Notes: generated from the letters alone by a model not told the origin. A stretch of DNA of 42,873 nucleotides from GW2011-AR5 sp041645025 (GCA_041645025.1 JBAZQV010000005.1:1-42873); one strand, 5' to 3'. Positions 7,695 to 15,358 are shown, counted from the first letter of the stretch. Translations and numbers: made by a program.

Positions 7695-8069
7695 ATGAAA
7701 GCAAGATTTATCATCATAATGGTTGCCATAGTTCTTCTGATACTTTTCGGGCTCGGTGCTGGTCTTACGGAAAACTGCGTTGATCTCGGCGGGTGCAAAT
7801 CCTGCTGGAAGACAACGCAAGCTGTGGTCACGTCTGACCTTTGCGGAGCCAACAAAACATGTCTTGCCCAACCGGCTGATCAGCAGAATAATGCGATAGT
7901 CGATGCTGTGCTATGCGCCTGCGACAAGGCAAAAACCCTCAGCTACAGCGACGCTACGCTCAATGCGAAAATTCAGGACACGGTTTCTGAATTTTCAAGA
8001 TACAATATTTCAATCAATGACATCTGCGACCAGCCTGGAATGTTTCTGACAAAAAGATTATACACGTAA
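7695..8069 (+). CDS. Single-pass Cys-rich secreted/membrane protein
   Basis: From the preferred ATG the protein starts with a hydrophobic helix (about residues 4-22) and continues as a small outside domain with eight Cys, including CKSCW, CGANKTC and CAC patterns, so disulfides or metal binding are likely. The start at 7695 is favoured because a TATA-like TTTAAATT lies at 7665-7672, 25 nt upstream; an ATG at 7662 is also in frame. The family is not recognised. It is divergent from the 2H phosphodiesterase gene. Confidence 0.6.
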   Translation: MKARFIIIMVAIVLLILFGLGAGLTENCVDLGGCKSCWKTTQAVVTSDLCGANKTCLAQPADQQNNAIVDAVLCACDKAKTLSYSDATLNAKIQDTVSEFSRYNISINDICDQPGMFLTKRLYT

Positions 8070-8400
8070 GTAAGTTGGAACGTTTTGTATTTTTTCCCCT
8101 TCTAATCAACCTCTCAGTTACTAAATTTTCTATCGTGAAGAATTAGACGGTTTTCTTTAGTGAATTTTTTTCTAGTGCGTACAGAGATTTTTCTTCCTTT
8201 AGTGAACGACTTAATAATTCTTATAGATGTTCCCTCTCCTGACTCTTATCCTACTTTTCTTACACTACTTGAAAAGACGAAAGTTAACACAAGCTTAATA
8301 AGCGTTTTGGTAGTTTCTTGTAATTGTAGTTTACTAATTTTTCCTATCCTACAAAGTAGTTTAATATTTCTTTCTTGGCAGTGACAACAAATTATATTTT
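8070..8400. other. T-rich gene-free stretch; possible decayed minus-strand gene
   Basis: No confident gene lies here. The plus strand is pyrimidine-rich, so the minus strand has the purine-rich look of coding strands in this window. Reading the minus strand gives two adjacent open stretches in one frame separated by a single stop, the second about 45 codons (TSIRIIKSFTKGRKISVR inside). TAGTTT occurs three times within 8311-8365. A decayed gene or an untranslated RNA is possible; evidence is weak. Confidence 0.25.
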
Positions 8401-8414
8401 TTCGTAACGGAATG

Positions 8415-8475
8415 TTTATATACCAGAAAAAAAGATGAACTGGATTACGTATTCGCTTACATGAAAACGAATACG
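8415..8475 (+). promoter_or_regulatory. ftsZ promoter and leader inverted repeat
   Basis: TTTATATA (8415-8422) is a good archaeal TATA box. Transcription would start about 8445, giving a leader of about 65 nt. Right at the predicted 5' end lies a perfect 8-bp inverted repeat, CGTATTCG (8448-8455) and CGAATACG (8468-8475), which could be a hairpin in the mRNA or an operator. GGAGG at about 8501 serves as ribosome-binding site for the ATG at 8512. Confidence 0.6.
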
Positions 8476-8511
8476 GGAAATACTTTCAAAATATAGAATG
8501 GAGGAATTGGT

Positions 8512-9555
8512 ATGAACATAAACGACGAGGTAGCGAACTTCCACGTAGAGCCGGCCAGAATCATGGTTGTAGGCTGCGGTGGCGGCGGCTGTAACACTGT
8601 CAACAGGCTCACAGAATTGGGCATTGAAGGCGCTGGTACAATAGCTGCTAACACAGATGCAAAGCATCTGGCTGTAACAAAAGCAACAAAACGGATTCTA
8701 CTGGGCAGGGAACTTACCAGGGGAATGGGCGCAGGCGGTTTCCCGGAAGTCGGCAAGAAAGCGGCAGAGGAGTCAAAAAATGACATCAGAGAAAGCCTTC
8801 AGGGATGCGATTTACTCTTCCTGACATGCGGACTCGGAGGCGGCACAGGAACAGGTGCAGCTCCGGTTGTAGCGTATCTTGCCAAAGAAATGGGCGCAAT
8901 CGTCATAGCAGCCGTTACATTACCTTTCAAGATAGAAGGTGCGAGAATACACAAAGCCGAAGAGGGCCTCGCAAAACTACGAGAGGTATGCGACACTGTT
9001 ATAGTGATTGAAAATCAGAAGCTCGTGGAACTGGCAGGCAACAAGCCGCTGAAAGAAGCATTTGGAATAGCCGATGGGTTAATTGCCACTATGATAAAGG
9101 GCATAACCGAAACAATATCACAGCCATCACTGGTAAACCTGGACTATGCTGACGTAAGAACCATTATGCGAGCTGGTGGGGTAGCAACAATCGGCGTGGG
9201 TGAGAGTGATTCTCAGAACCGCGCACGGGAAGCTATAACAAAAGCACTATCGCATCCTCTCCTAGACGTTGATTACTCCGGTGCGACGGGCGCGCTTATC
9301 CAAGTGATAGGTGGCGACGATATGAAACTGGAAGAAATCAGCTTAATAGGCGAGACGGTTGCGCAGCACATGGATCCGGAAGCGACTGTAATGTGGGGAG
9401 CACGCATTTTGCCGGAATTTTCTGGGAAGATACAGGTGATAACCATCATAACCGGTGTGAAGTCACCATACATTCTTGGAAAAACAGCAGCAGGCAAGAT
9501 GATGTCTTCGAAGAGCAAACTGTCCAACGATCTCGGAATCGAGGTTATTGTATAG
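8512..9555 (+). CDS. ftsZ: Cell division protein FtsZ
   Basis: The 347-residue protein has the full tubulin/FtsZ GTPase core: a GCGGGGCNTV glycine loop near residue 21, the signature GGGTGTG at 109-115, and the T7 loop NLDYADV at about 209-215 that completes the GTPase site of the next subunit. It polymerises into the division ring. The body ends right after the second domain with a very short tail, so the usual C-terminal linker and peptide are minimal. It has its own promoter and leader, and is followed directly by the large structured RNA region. Confidence 0.98.
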   Translation: MNINDEVANFHVEPARIMVVGCGGGGCNTVNRLTELGIEGAGTIAANTDAKHLAVTKATKRILLGRELTRGMGAGGFPEVGKKAAEESKNDIRESLQGCDLLFLTCGLGGGTGTGAAPVVAYLAKEMGAIVIAAVTLPFKIEGARIHKAEEGLAKLREVCDTVIVIENQKLVELAGNKPLKEAFGIADGLIATMIKGITETISQPSLVNLDYADVRTIMRAGGVATIGVGESDSQNRAREAITKALSHPLLDVDYSGATGALIQVIGGDDMKLEEISLIGETVAQHMDPEATVMWGARILPEFSGKIQVITIITGVKSPYILGKTAAGKMMSSKSKLSNDLGIEVIV

Positions 9556-9605
9556 TAGATGTTGAAATACATCCAAAAAAAACATTTCCGGAGCATTATC
9601 TATGC

Positions 9606-10627
9606 TGACCCGGAAAAGCCCGCCCAGCGAATTTGGGGCGGACTTCATAGTTAACCAGGAACGACGTCTGATGCCTAGAGTGTCAGGTGCATCGGCCTGT
9701 TAATCGGAAGTTAACCTTCCGCTGTCAAAAAGTCAATCGACTTTTTGGCTGGCATCGACCCGCACTATCGATGTCAATCACAGGACGAACAAACCGACGC
9801 CCCAAAGTGTAGGAAATTCGTCCTGCCTTATACTAATGGTTAAGGGAAAGCAAATCCACGGATTTGTGACTTCCTTTAATATGGCAACGGTGCTTAGCAT
9901 CGTTGTTCGAAAGTATGGCGAAATTAGCAGGCACTCAAAAGCCTGTGCACCCTCGGTGCGCATTTCACAGCACAGTGAAGTCTTCAAAGAAGCTTTGCTT
10001 CGGAGAGGCTCGCGAAAGCTTAGGCTTTCCGCGAATGTCCGATTTCGCCTTACTTATTCGGAAAGTAAAGCTTTCCGGAATCTTGGAGAAGCTTGGCTTC
10101 TCACAAGATCATAGTTCTGTGAAAGACTCCGTCTTTCGAGAACACGAAGAAGCCTAGTGCTTCTTCACCAGGAGTGCATTCTCAGAATGCATTCCATATG
10201 AAGTGCTCGAACAGCTCCTGACTCCGGTCATCAGCTTAGAGCACATCATAGTTATTAGCCAGCGAATTCCTCTTCGTTTGGGAGAGGGTTTGGAAAGAAA
10301 ATGTATTTCTTTTCAGATGGGCTATAACCGGGCTAAGATAATGTAAGAGGCCTGAGGCAGAGGCGTATAAAAACAACCACAGAGCGGGGCGAGGCAAACA
10401 GCAGCATGGACAATGCTGGTGTTTTACCCTCTTAGCTGCTCAAACAACCCATTATTCGCCGTCATGCCAACAGCTTCCTAACGCTATCCGATGCCTGAAA
10501 CGGATTGGAAGGTGGATAATAATCCTGCCAAATAACGGTGGCCGGAGGATCGTATGCGCTGGAGGTGCTATCGGTATATCTGCCAACCAACTTCCTTTAT
10601 AATTTGACCCGGAGTCCGGCCGGGTTA
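9606..10627 (+). ncRNA. Putative ~1 kb structured non-coding RNA
   Basis: From 9556 to 10649 there is no credible protein gene, but the sequence is dense in paired segments. Examples: 9724-9734/9739-9749 (11 bp), 9781-9789/9817-9825 (9 bp), 9840-9848/9871-9879 enclosing 9850-9856/9861-9867, 9885-9893/9897-9905, 9911-9924/10042-10055 (long range, enclosing five hairpins), 10010-10019/10024-10034, 10056-10065/10071-10081, 10082-10092/10096-10107, 10114-10127/10131-10143, 10146-10153/10159-10166, 10171-10180/10186-10195, 10203-10208/10239-10244 with a c(UCCG)g tetraloop at 10222-10227, 10337-10350/10428-10456 (long range), 10474-10490/10501-10511. At least seven pairs are G-U when read on the plus strand and A-C on the other, fixing the orientation. 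TGACCCGG at 9606 can pair with CCGGGTTA at 10620, closing the ends. RNase P and SRP RNA signatures were not found. Confidence 0.75.
10605..10627 (+). terminator. GC-rich hairpin at 3' end of structured RNA
   Basis: TGACCCGG (10605-10612) pairs with CCGGGTTA (10620-10627) around a 7-nt loop. The same TGACCCGG(A) also stands at 9606, so the 3' arm can pair either locally or with the far 5' end. It may be a terminator, the end of the RNA or a switch between two folds. Confidence 0.4.
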
Positions 10628-10649
10628 ATAATAATCAAGAGGTCTCATC

Positions 10650-10841
10650 ATGAGGTTAGTAAAAGTTAAGAAAAGACAGGAAGAAAAGACATTTGGCAAG
10701 CTCAAGCTAGTTTTTACATTGCTGAATGTTTGTGAGCTCACTAAAGAGGAAGAAGCCACTACCATGGATTTCTACCAGATATACAACGTCACAGAGGTCT
10801 GGAACCTGGACGAGCCTGTACCGTTAATGGCTACAGCCTAA
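10650..10841 (+). CDS. Small hypothetical protein, 63 aa
   Basis: The frame starts with a basic stretch (RLVKVKKRQEEKTFGKLK) and ends acidic; no Cys, no membrane helix. GAGGT at about 10639 gives a possible ribosome-binding site. It begins 22 nt after the structured RNA and may be co-transcribed or regulated by it. The family is not recognised; confidence comes only from the ribosome-binding site and amino-acid composition. Confidence 0.5.
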   Translation: MRLVKVKKRQEEKTFGKLKLVFTLLNVCELTKEEEATTMDFYQIYNVTEVWNLDEPVPLMATA

Positions 10842-10886
10842 ACTATCCTATTTAAAATCTTATTCTATACTTTTACTGGCGAAGAG

Positions 10887-11057
10887 ATGATTGCAGAAAT
10901 ACTTTACTGGATAGCAAAGATATACTTCATGATTGCCGGATTCTATTATCTTTATGCTTTATACACAGGAACCCTGGATACCTTTGCCCATGTTACCGGC
11001 ATAGTAGCAGTGCTTTTCCTATTATCAAACATAATATGGTACTTTTTTAAAAAGTAA
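10887..11057 (+). CDS. Small two-helix membrane protein, 56 aa
   Basis: An ATG at 10887, preceded by GAAGAG, opens a 56-codon frame. The product has two hydrophobic helices (about residues 5-27 and 37-54) joined by TGTLDTFAHVTG and ends with Lys-Lys. Its clean membrane pattern and spacing after the previous gene suggest it is real. No family recognised. Confidence 0.5.
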   Translation: MIAEILYWIAKIYFMIAGFYYLYALYTGTLDTFAHVTGIVAVLFLLSNIIWYFFKK

Positions 11058-11088
11058 GAGCAAAGTCTGGGTTGTGCGCTTTCCTACC

Positions 11089-11286
11089 TTAACAAATAAC
11101 TTCCACAGTCTTCTCTCTTGACTTTTCACCGCGAACTATTCTTACGACGTTTTTCTTTACGCTAAAGAATTCTGCAAGGACATCAATAAGTGTCTTATTT
11201 GCTTTTCCATCGGCAGCAGGAGAATTAACATAAACCTTCAGCTTTTCACCTTCCTTGACAACCCTGTTCTTGCTTGACGCTCGCAC
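11089..11286 (-). CDS. DUF167 / YggU-family protein
   Basis: The 65-residue product contains the family signature VNSPAADGKANKTLIDVLAEFF followed by KKNVVRIVRGEKSREKTVEV. Its molecular role is unknown in all organisms. It starts at a GTG (11286); there is an in-frame stop two codons upstream, so the usual 10-20 N-terminal residues are lacking and the protein is slightly short. Confidence 0.85.
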   Translation of the reverse strand: MRASSKNRVVKEGEKLKVYVNSPAADGKANKTLIDVLAEFFSVKKNVVRIVRGEKSREKTVEVIC

Positions 11287-11326
11287 TAATTAGCATTACA
11301 GACTAATCACACCGGAAAGAGATTTA

Positions 11327-11412
11327 TAGTTAACCAAATAAATAATCTGGTATTATAATTTGGTTTACTATATGTGACCAACTTTTGTAATACCTAGATA
11401 TTAAGTTGGTCA
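11327..11412 (+). repeat. Twin-hairpin element, copy B
   Basis: TAGTTAACCAAAT (11327-11339) pairs with ATTTGGTTTACTA (11358-11370), 12 of 13 bp, then TGACCAACTT (11375-11384) pairs with AAGTTGGTCA (11403-11412), 10 bp. Loop 1 has CTGGTATTATA. Relative to copy A the outermost C-G pair of stem 1 is changed to T-A on both sides, a compensatory change. The element ends 28 nt before the ATG of a small zinc-ribbon membrane protein. Confidence 0.7.
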
Positions 11413-11440
11413 GCTATAATGGTTTTGGGGAAGTAAACAC

Positions 11441-11635
11441 ATGGTATTTGAGATAGTTAATGATAAACCGAAAATCTGTAATGTATGCGGCGAGAAACAT
11501 GTAAAAGGCGAAACGCTGGATCACCGGGAAAAAGAATTCCTGTATCCCAACAAACTTGGGAAATTCATGGCAACTTTGATGATTATATTGATAATAATTC
11601 TCGTCATTATTTTTGGCTGGTACCTTCTAGGATAA
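11441..11635 (+). CDS. Zinc-knuckle, tail-anchored membrane protein, 64 aa
   Basis: Residues 11-22 hold a Cys-Asn-Val-Cys-Gly zinc-knuckle half followed by His residues, then a basic/acidic linker and a single C-terminal membrane helix (about residues 43-62). It would sit in the membrane with its head in the cytoplasm. It lies between twin-hairpin copies B and C. Function unknown. Confidence 0.6.
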   Translation: MVFEIVNDKPKICNVCGEKHVKGETLDHREKEFLYPNKLGKFMATLMIILIIILVIIFGWYLLG

Positions 11636-11681
11636 CACAAGAGCTGCTAAAGATGGAGACTTGGGTTCTCTTCAGCCTCAT

Positions 11682-11772
11682 ATATAGTTCTCCAAGGAAA
11701 CATTCTGGATATTATTTCCTTGGGAACTATATGTGAACCCACAATTCATATCTGGATTCTTTTGTGGGTTCA
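11682..11772 (+). repeat. Twin-hairpin element, copy C
   Basis: ATATAGTTC-T-CCAAGGAAA (11682-11700) pairs with TTTCCTTGG-GAACTATAT (11715-11732), 18 bp with one bulge; TGAACCCACAA (11734-11744) pairs with TTGTGGGTTCA (11762-11772), 11 bp. The first loop is CATTCTGGATATTA, sharing CTGGATATTA-like sequence with copies A and B, and the junction ACTATATGTGA is shared with copy B although stem 2 differs completely. Confidence 0.7.
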
Positions 11773-11817
11773 CTATAACTACTTTTATTAATATCAAATT
11801 CAATAATTGAATATCCG

Positions 11818-11838
11818 CGAATGACACTAAGTCATTCG
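11818..11838. repeat. Hairpin before small lipoprotein gene
   Basis: CGAATGAC (11818-11825) and GTCATTCG (11831-11838) form a perfect 8-bp stem with a 5-nt loop, 35 nt before the lipoprotein start. It could be a leader hairpin or an operator. Confidence 0.4.
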
Positions 11839-11872
11839 GGATGTCAAAATTAAACGGAGTTGAATTTTGAAT

Positions 11873-12115
11873 ATGGCAAAGATAGCTGTTCTTATTTTCG
11901 TACTTATTCTGGCGTCTTTTCTTGTTAGCGGCTGCGTGGCAACAACCAAAACGGACGCAAAGGACACGGCGCTAAAGGACTGTATTAGCAGGGCAAAGGA
12001 ATGTGCACTGGATGTTCCTGCAGTCGAGTATCAGTTGCAGGAGGAATGCAACAAGGTTTACAGGACCGCCAATACCCAGGAAGAAATAGCAAACGTTGCA
12101 ATGGGTTTCTGCTGA
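11873..12115 (+). CDS. Small lipoprotein-like protein, 80 aa
   Basis: The N-terminus is a hydrophobic helix ending VSGC, a lipobox-like site with Cys near residue 22; the mature part is a short helical domain with four further Cys. It would be attached to the outside of the membrane. The ATG at 11873 is preferred over TTG 11867 because GGAGTTGA (11856-11863) lies at proper Shine-Dalgarno distance. Family unknown. Confidence 0.6.
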   Translation: MAKIAVLIFVLILASFLVSGCVATTKTDAKDTALKDCISRAKECALDVPAVEYQLQEECNKVYRTANTQEEIANVAMGFC

Positions 12116-12162
12116 TTTCTAGCGGCGCGGCTTTTTAATCGTTTTGAATATATCTATATGTT

Positions 12163-12870
12163 ATGAGAGCTCAGAGAAGCGGCATCCATATAGGCATAAT
12201 ACCTGACGGCGGCAGACGTTGGGCAAAGAAAAACGGGATAAAGGATTACGACGGCAGGCAGTCGGGAATCGCGATGGAAAAGATAGTTAAACATGTTTTT
12301 GAAAAATATCCCGAAGTGGCTGAATTGTCTATATGGGCCATGTCGACGGAAAACCTTGTACGGATCGAAAGCGACAAATCCCTTATTTATGGACTGCTGA
12401 AGGGCAAAATCAATGATTTGATTCGGCACCGGATGCTTTCAAAAAAAGACATAAAGGTCAACGTGATAGGCTCCCGGCTGAAGGAAATGCCGCAGGAGGT
12501 ACTGGATGTAGTGCGCGAGATTTCTGCACAAACTAAAGATAACAAGGGTCCAATACTCAACTTGTGCATAGGCTACGGCGGAAAGGAGGAAATTCTCAAT
12601 GCAGTTATGGAATCTTCACGATGGCTCAGAAGCAATCCCATGATCGCAAAGCTTCATCAAAATGTCTTCGAGGGCTTCCTGATGGTGCCCCGGCCGCTGG
12701 ACATCGTCATAAGAACCGGCGGGGAGAAGCGGCTTTCCGGATTCATGCTTTACCAGATTGAATACGCTGAACTGTTTTTTGTGGATACACTATGGCCTGA
12801 CTTCGGCACAAAGGAATTCGACAAGATCATGAAAGAATTCAAGCAAAGGAACAGGCGGTACGGAGAATGA
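12163..12870 (+). CDS. uppS: cis-prenyltransferase (undecaprenyl diphosphate synthase family)
   Basis: The 235-residue protein begins with HIGIIPDGGRRWAKKNG (catalytic Asp15), has SIWAMSTENLVR in the middle and RTGGEKRLSGFMLYQIEYAELFF near the C-terminus, all diagnostic of the family. It condenses isopentenyl units in Z configuration to build the long lipid carrier used for glycan and S-layer sugar assembly. It is slightly shorter than bacterial UppS. It works on the same lipid pathway as the DGGGP synthase at 22915. Confidence 0.95.
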   Translation: MRAQRSGIHIGIIPDGGRRWAKKNGIKDYDGRQSGIAMEKIVKHVFEKYPEVAELSIWAMSTENLVRIESDKSLIYGLLKGKINDLIRHRMLSKKDIKVNVIGSRLKEMPQEVLDVVREISAQTKDNKGPILNLCIGYGGKEEILNAVMESSRWLRSNPMIAKLHQNVFEGFLMVPRPLDIVIRTGGEKRLSGFMLYQIEYAELFFVDTLWPDFGTKEFDKIMKEFKQRNRRYGE

Positions 12871-12951
12871 ATTAATAAGGTTATTTAAACTTTCTTTTTC
12901 ATGTTTGTTGTTTGCTGAAATTTTGTTTAACAAATTTTCAATGTGATATAT

Positions 12952-13884
12952 ATGAAACCGATCAGTGAAATGACTAGACAAGAACTAATGGACGAGTTAC
13001 GCCACGTAGCGGGTGAGCTAGATCGTGTCCAGAATTACGGAGCGCTGTCCCTGCCGCGCAAAGGCGAATTTCCAAGATTGCATGGGATAGACTATTTTGC
13101 AACAGTAGAACCCTATAAGGGTTGTGTTGGCGGAGATTATCTTGCAGTTATAGACTTTAGCAAATATCAACTGGAAAAGAGGATTAAAAAAGCTGGAAAA
13201 ACCGGTAATGACGCTTTAGCAGCCACGCTCACTAGAAACCTTGATAAATTCGGGATAGCTATTGGAGATGTTTCTGGCCATGGCATAGCTGAAAGTGTTA
13301 TTGTCAACTTTTTGCATGGCGCATTCAGGGCACTCGTTAGATCCCAGATCAAGCAACACGGTGAGGTTACTGCTGAATTTGTCGAAGAGTTAAATCAGGA
13401 GCTATACGAATATGTAAAGGCTGAATATCTAAGAAAAAGACCTTACGTGACTTTTTTGTACGGTGAGGTTCACAACGACGGAAGATTCAGGTACGTCACA
13501 TCAGGTCACCCTACACCAATAATATTTTCTAATGAACACGGCCGGATGGAAAAAATAGACAAGGAACGCACAAAGGCTTCAACTCCTTTGGGTATGTTTC
13601 CATCCAAATATCATGCAGATACAGAACATTTTCATACAATGGACGAAGTTGATGTCAACGAAATCCATTTGTTGATGCCATGTGATTTTATGCTTCTCTA
13701 TACAGACGGGCTTACAGAACAAAGTGGCGGCAAATTGAACTTTGCAGAGACACGACTGGAGGATGTTTTAAGAGAAGTAAAAAGAGAGCCGGCAAGAACC
13801 ATTCACGACACGATAAAAAGAGAGCTCTTTGCATTCTGCCCGCCGGACGATGACCTGACTATAGTTGTTATAAAGAAAAAATAA
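12952..13884 (+). CDS. PP2C-type SpoIIE/RsbU-like serine phosphatase
   Basis: After a short helical N-terminus, the catalytic domain shows all PPM metal-site motifs: GGDYLAVIDF, GIAIGDVSGHGIAES, the SGHPTPI turn, LLYTDGLTE and PDDDLTIVVIK at the end. In bacteria such enzymes dephosphorylate a STAS anti-anti-sigma protein. No sensor domain is fused; the first 60 residues are a small helix-rich segment. I prefer ATG 12952 over GTG 12943. A probable partner kinase is encoded at 15786. Because archaea lack sigma-70 factors, the target must be different. Confidence 0.9.
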   Translation: MKPISEMTRQELMDELRHVAGELDRVQNYGALSLPRKGEFPRLHGIDYFATVEPYKGCVGGDYLAVIDFSKYQLEKRIKKAGKTGNDALAATLTRNLDKFGIAIGDVSGHGIAESVIVNFLHGAFRALVRSQIKQHGEVTAEFVEELNQELYEYVKAEYLRKRPYVTFLYGEVHNDGRFRYVTSGHPTPIIFSNEHGRMEKIDKERTKASTPLGMFPSKYHADTEHFHTMDEVDVNEIHLLMPCDFMLLYTDGLTEQSGGKLNFAETRLEDVLREVKREPARTIHDTIKRELFAFCPPDDDLTIVVIKKK

Positions 13885-13897
13885 ATGCCGAAGAAGT

Positions 13898-14278
13898 CTA
13901 TTTCTTTTCGGCCCGCTCTGCAGCGGCCTTTGTCTTATGCACGGTTTTTGGCGGATGGTTTGAAGGGGAATATATTGTGTACAATTTCAGTTTTGCCGTC
14001 TTCGAGGCATTTATCACATTATGATAGGTGCCTGCTGTGACAATAACAGCATCACCGTCTTTGACAAGATTCTGTTCCTTTCCGTTGAAAACAAATTTTG
14101 CCTTGCCCTTTTCGATGCGAAAGAACTGGTCAACATGATGGTGCACCTCGTTTCCAATTTCCTCGCCGGGCTGGAGACACATAATCACGAGTTGGGCATG
14201 CTTGCCAGTAAAAAGGACTTTTCTAAAATAATTGTTTTTCTCCGTCTGCTTCTCAATCGATCCTACATAACCTGTCAT
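13898..14278 (-). CDS. Cupin-domain protein
   Basis: The start at 14278 is fixed by GAGGTGA (14283-14289 on the complement). The product has the cupin motif 1 pattern PGEEIGNEVHHHVDQFFRIEKG with three metal-ligand His and the matching motif 2 GDAVIVTAGTYHNVIN. It binds a metal and probably a small ligand or acts as an enzyme of sugar or amino-acid metabolism; the substrate is unknown. The tail is Lys/Ala-rich. A TATA-like sequence lies around 14313-14323 on the minus strand. Confidence 0.85.
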   Translation of the reverse strand: MTGYVGSIEKQTEKNNYFRKVLFTGKHAQLVIMCLQPGEEIGNEVHHHVDQFFRIEKGKAKFVFNGKEQNLVKDGDAVIVTAGTYHNVINASKTAKLKLYTIYSPSNHPPKTVHKTKAAAERAEKK

Positions 14279-14401
14279 AACTTCACCTCTATGATTAAAA
14301 TTTGTCCAAGGAAGTTTATATAATTCAATACTGAAGTTCCTCAATCAGTATAGAGATAAGTCTATTTCTTTTCCTAATCATCTTCACTAAAGAGAACCAG
14401 C

Positions 14402-14569
14402 TTACTTCTTGGCGTGCTTAATCTTCATGGTCTTGACGTTCATGACCTTGCCGCAACTTTTGCACTTGGCAAGAATGCTCTTTCCCTTCTTGCCGCGTAC
14501 CTTGAAGTGTTTTCCCTTGCAGCCGGTACAGGCGAGTTCCCAGTCATATTCATATTTTTTGGTTACCAT
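14402..14569 (-). CDS. Small basic zinc-ribbon protein, 55 aa
   Basis: A 55-codon frame reads MVTKKYEYDWELACTGCKGK..., with Cys-Thr-Gly-Cys and Cys-Lys-Ser-Cys pairs about 20 residues apart and many Lys, the look of a small ribosome- or RNA-associated zinc ribbon. The zinc-ligand arrangement is complete. I cannot tie it to a named ribosomal protein. It is the last gene before the DUF3800 island. Confidence 0.7.
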   Translation of the reverse strand: MVTKKYEYDWELACTGCKGKHFKVRGKKGKSILAKCKSCGKVMNVKTMKIKHAKK

Positions 14570-14645
14570 AGCTATCAACATATATCTATTGATTTCTGAG
14601 TTCTTAATGGTAATTTTACAGGAAGATGACAGCAGCCCTGCATGG

Positions 14646-14664
14646 GTTAAATGCCGAAGATGGG
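14646..14664. repeat. Direct repeat of tRNA-Met 3' end (att-like), left copy
   Basis: GTTAAATGCCGAAGATGGG here is identical to 15536-15554, which is the 3' end of the intron-containing tRNA-Met plus six flanking bases. Outside these 19 bases the flanks differ. Site-specific integrases commonly leave such a tRNA-end duplication at the far end of an insert. The 890-bp segment between holds the DUF3800 gene and no integrase. Confidence 0.6.
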
Positions 14665-14743
14665 TAGGCGGCTAAGTAGTGAAGTCTTATTTTGGTTTAG
14701 CGAACGTATTCTGTTAAAAGCTTACAATAATATTTGAAACAAT

Positions 14744-15358
14744 ATGTTACCCTATATGTATATAGACGAAAGCGGCGACTTAGGTGAGAAAGGCTCAAGA
14801 TACATGATTCTTGCCGCATTGCTTGTTGAAGAACCCAAAAATCTTGACAGAATCATCAAGAACATGAGAAGACACAAATTCAAGAAAGAACTTAGAAAAG
14901 CTGTGGAAATAAAGGCCGACAAGTCATCAGATGCTGTTATAAGATATATGCTACAGAAACTTAATGACGTAAAAGGTGCTAAAATATTTTACATAGTTTT
15001 AGAAAAAAAGAAACTATTCAGTGATTTTCTTAAAAATGATAAACATAAATTATATAATTATGTGGCAGGTAAGCTAGCAAAAAATATACTACTTGCAAAT
15101 ATGGATATACATATCAAAATTGACAAATCAAAAGGCAAACAGATGCTTAGAGAAGATTTTAATGATTATTTCATAAAGTGCTTGACAGAAAAATCTTCTG
15201 CAATAAAAGCAGTAATAGAACACAGTTATTCTCATTCGTGGTCTGGGCTGCAATTTGCTGATATTTTAGCATGGTCATGTTTCCAAAAATTCGAACATAA
15301 CAATAGTGCGTATATAGATTTAATAAAAATAGAACAAGAAGTTTATCACGTATGGTAA
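14744..15358 (+). CDS. DUF3800 protein
   Basis: The 204-residue protein starts with YMYIDESGDLG, the acidic signature of DUF3800, continues with two central acidic/aromatic strands and ends with the LQFADILAWSCFQ segment that is the second family hallmark. The fold is RNase H-like, so a nuclease role is likely but untested. Members are frequent on mobile elements and in defence neighbourhoods. It lies between two copies of a tRNA 3' end and is more AT-rich than its neighbours. Confidence 0.85.
   Translation: MLPYMYIDESGDLGEKGSRYMILAALLVEEPKNLDRIIKNMRRHKFKKELRKAVEIKADKSSDAVIRYMLQKLNDVKGAKIFYIVLEKKKLFSDFLKNDKHKLYNYVAGKLAKNILLANMDIHIKIDKSKGKQMLREDFNDYFIKCLTEKSSAIKAVIEHSYSHSWSGLQFADILAWSCFQKFEHNNSAYIDLIKIEQEVYHVW

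Noticed and set aside
9836..10157. Open reading frames of 84 and 92 codons inside the hairpin region
   Set aside because: They run through the palindromic stems, overlap each other in different frames and have no ribosome-binding site; they are by-products of the inverted repeats.
9606..10627. RNase P RNA, SRP RNA, rRNA fragment or group I/II intron in the post-ftsZ region
   Set aside because: I did not find the RNase P core (GAGGAAAGTCC and ACAGAA blocks), the SRP helix 8 GGAAG loop context, rRNA signature sequences, or a group II domain V / group I P7 core on either strand.
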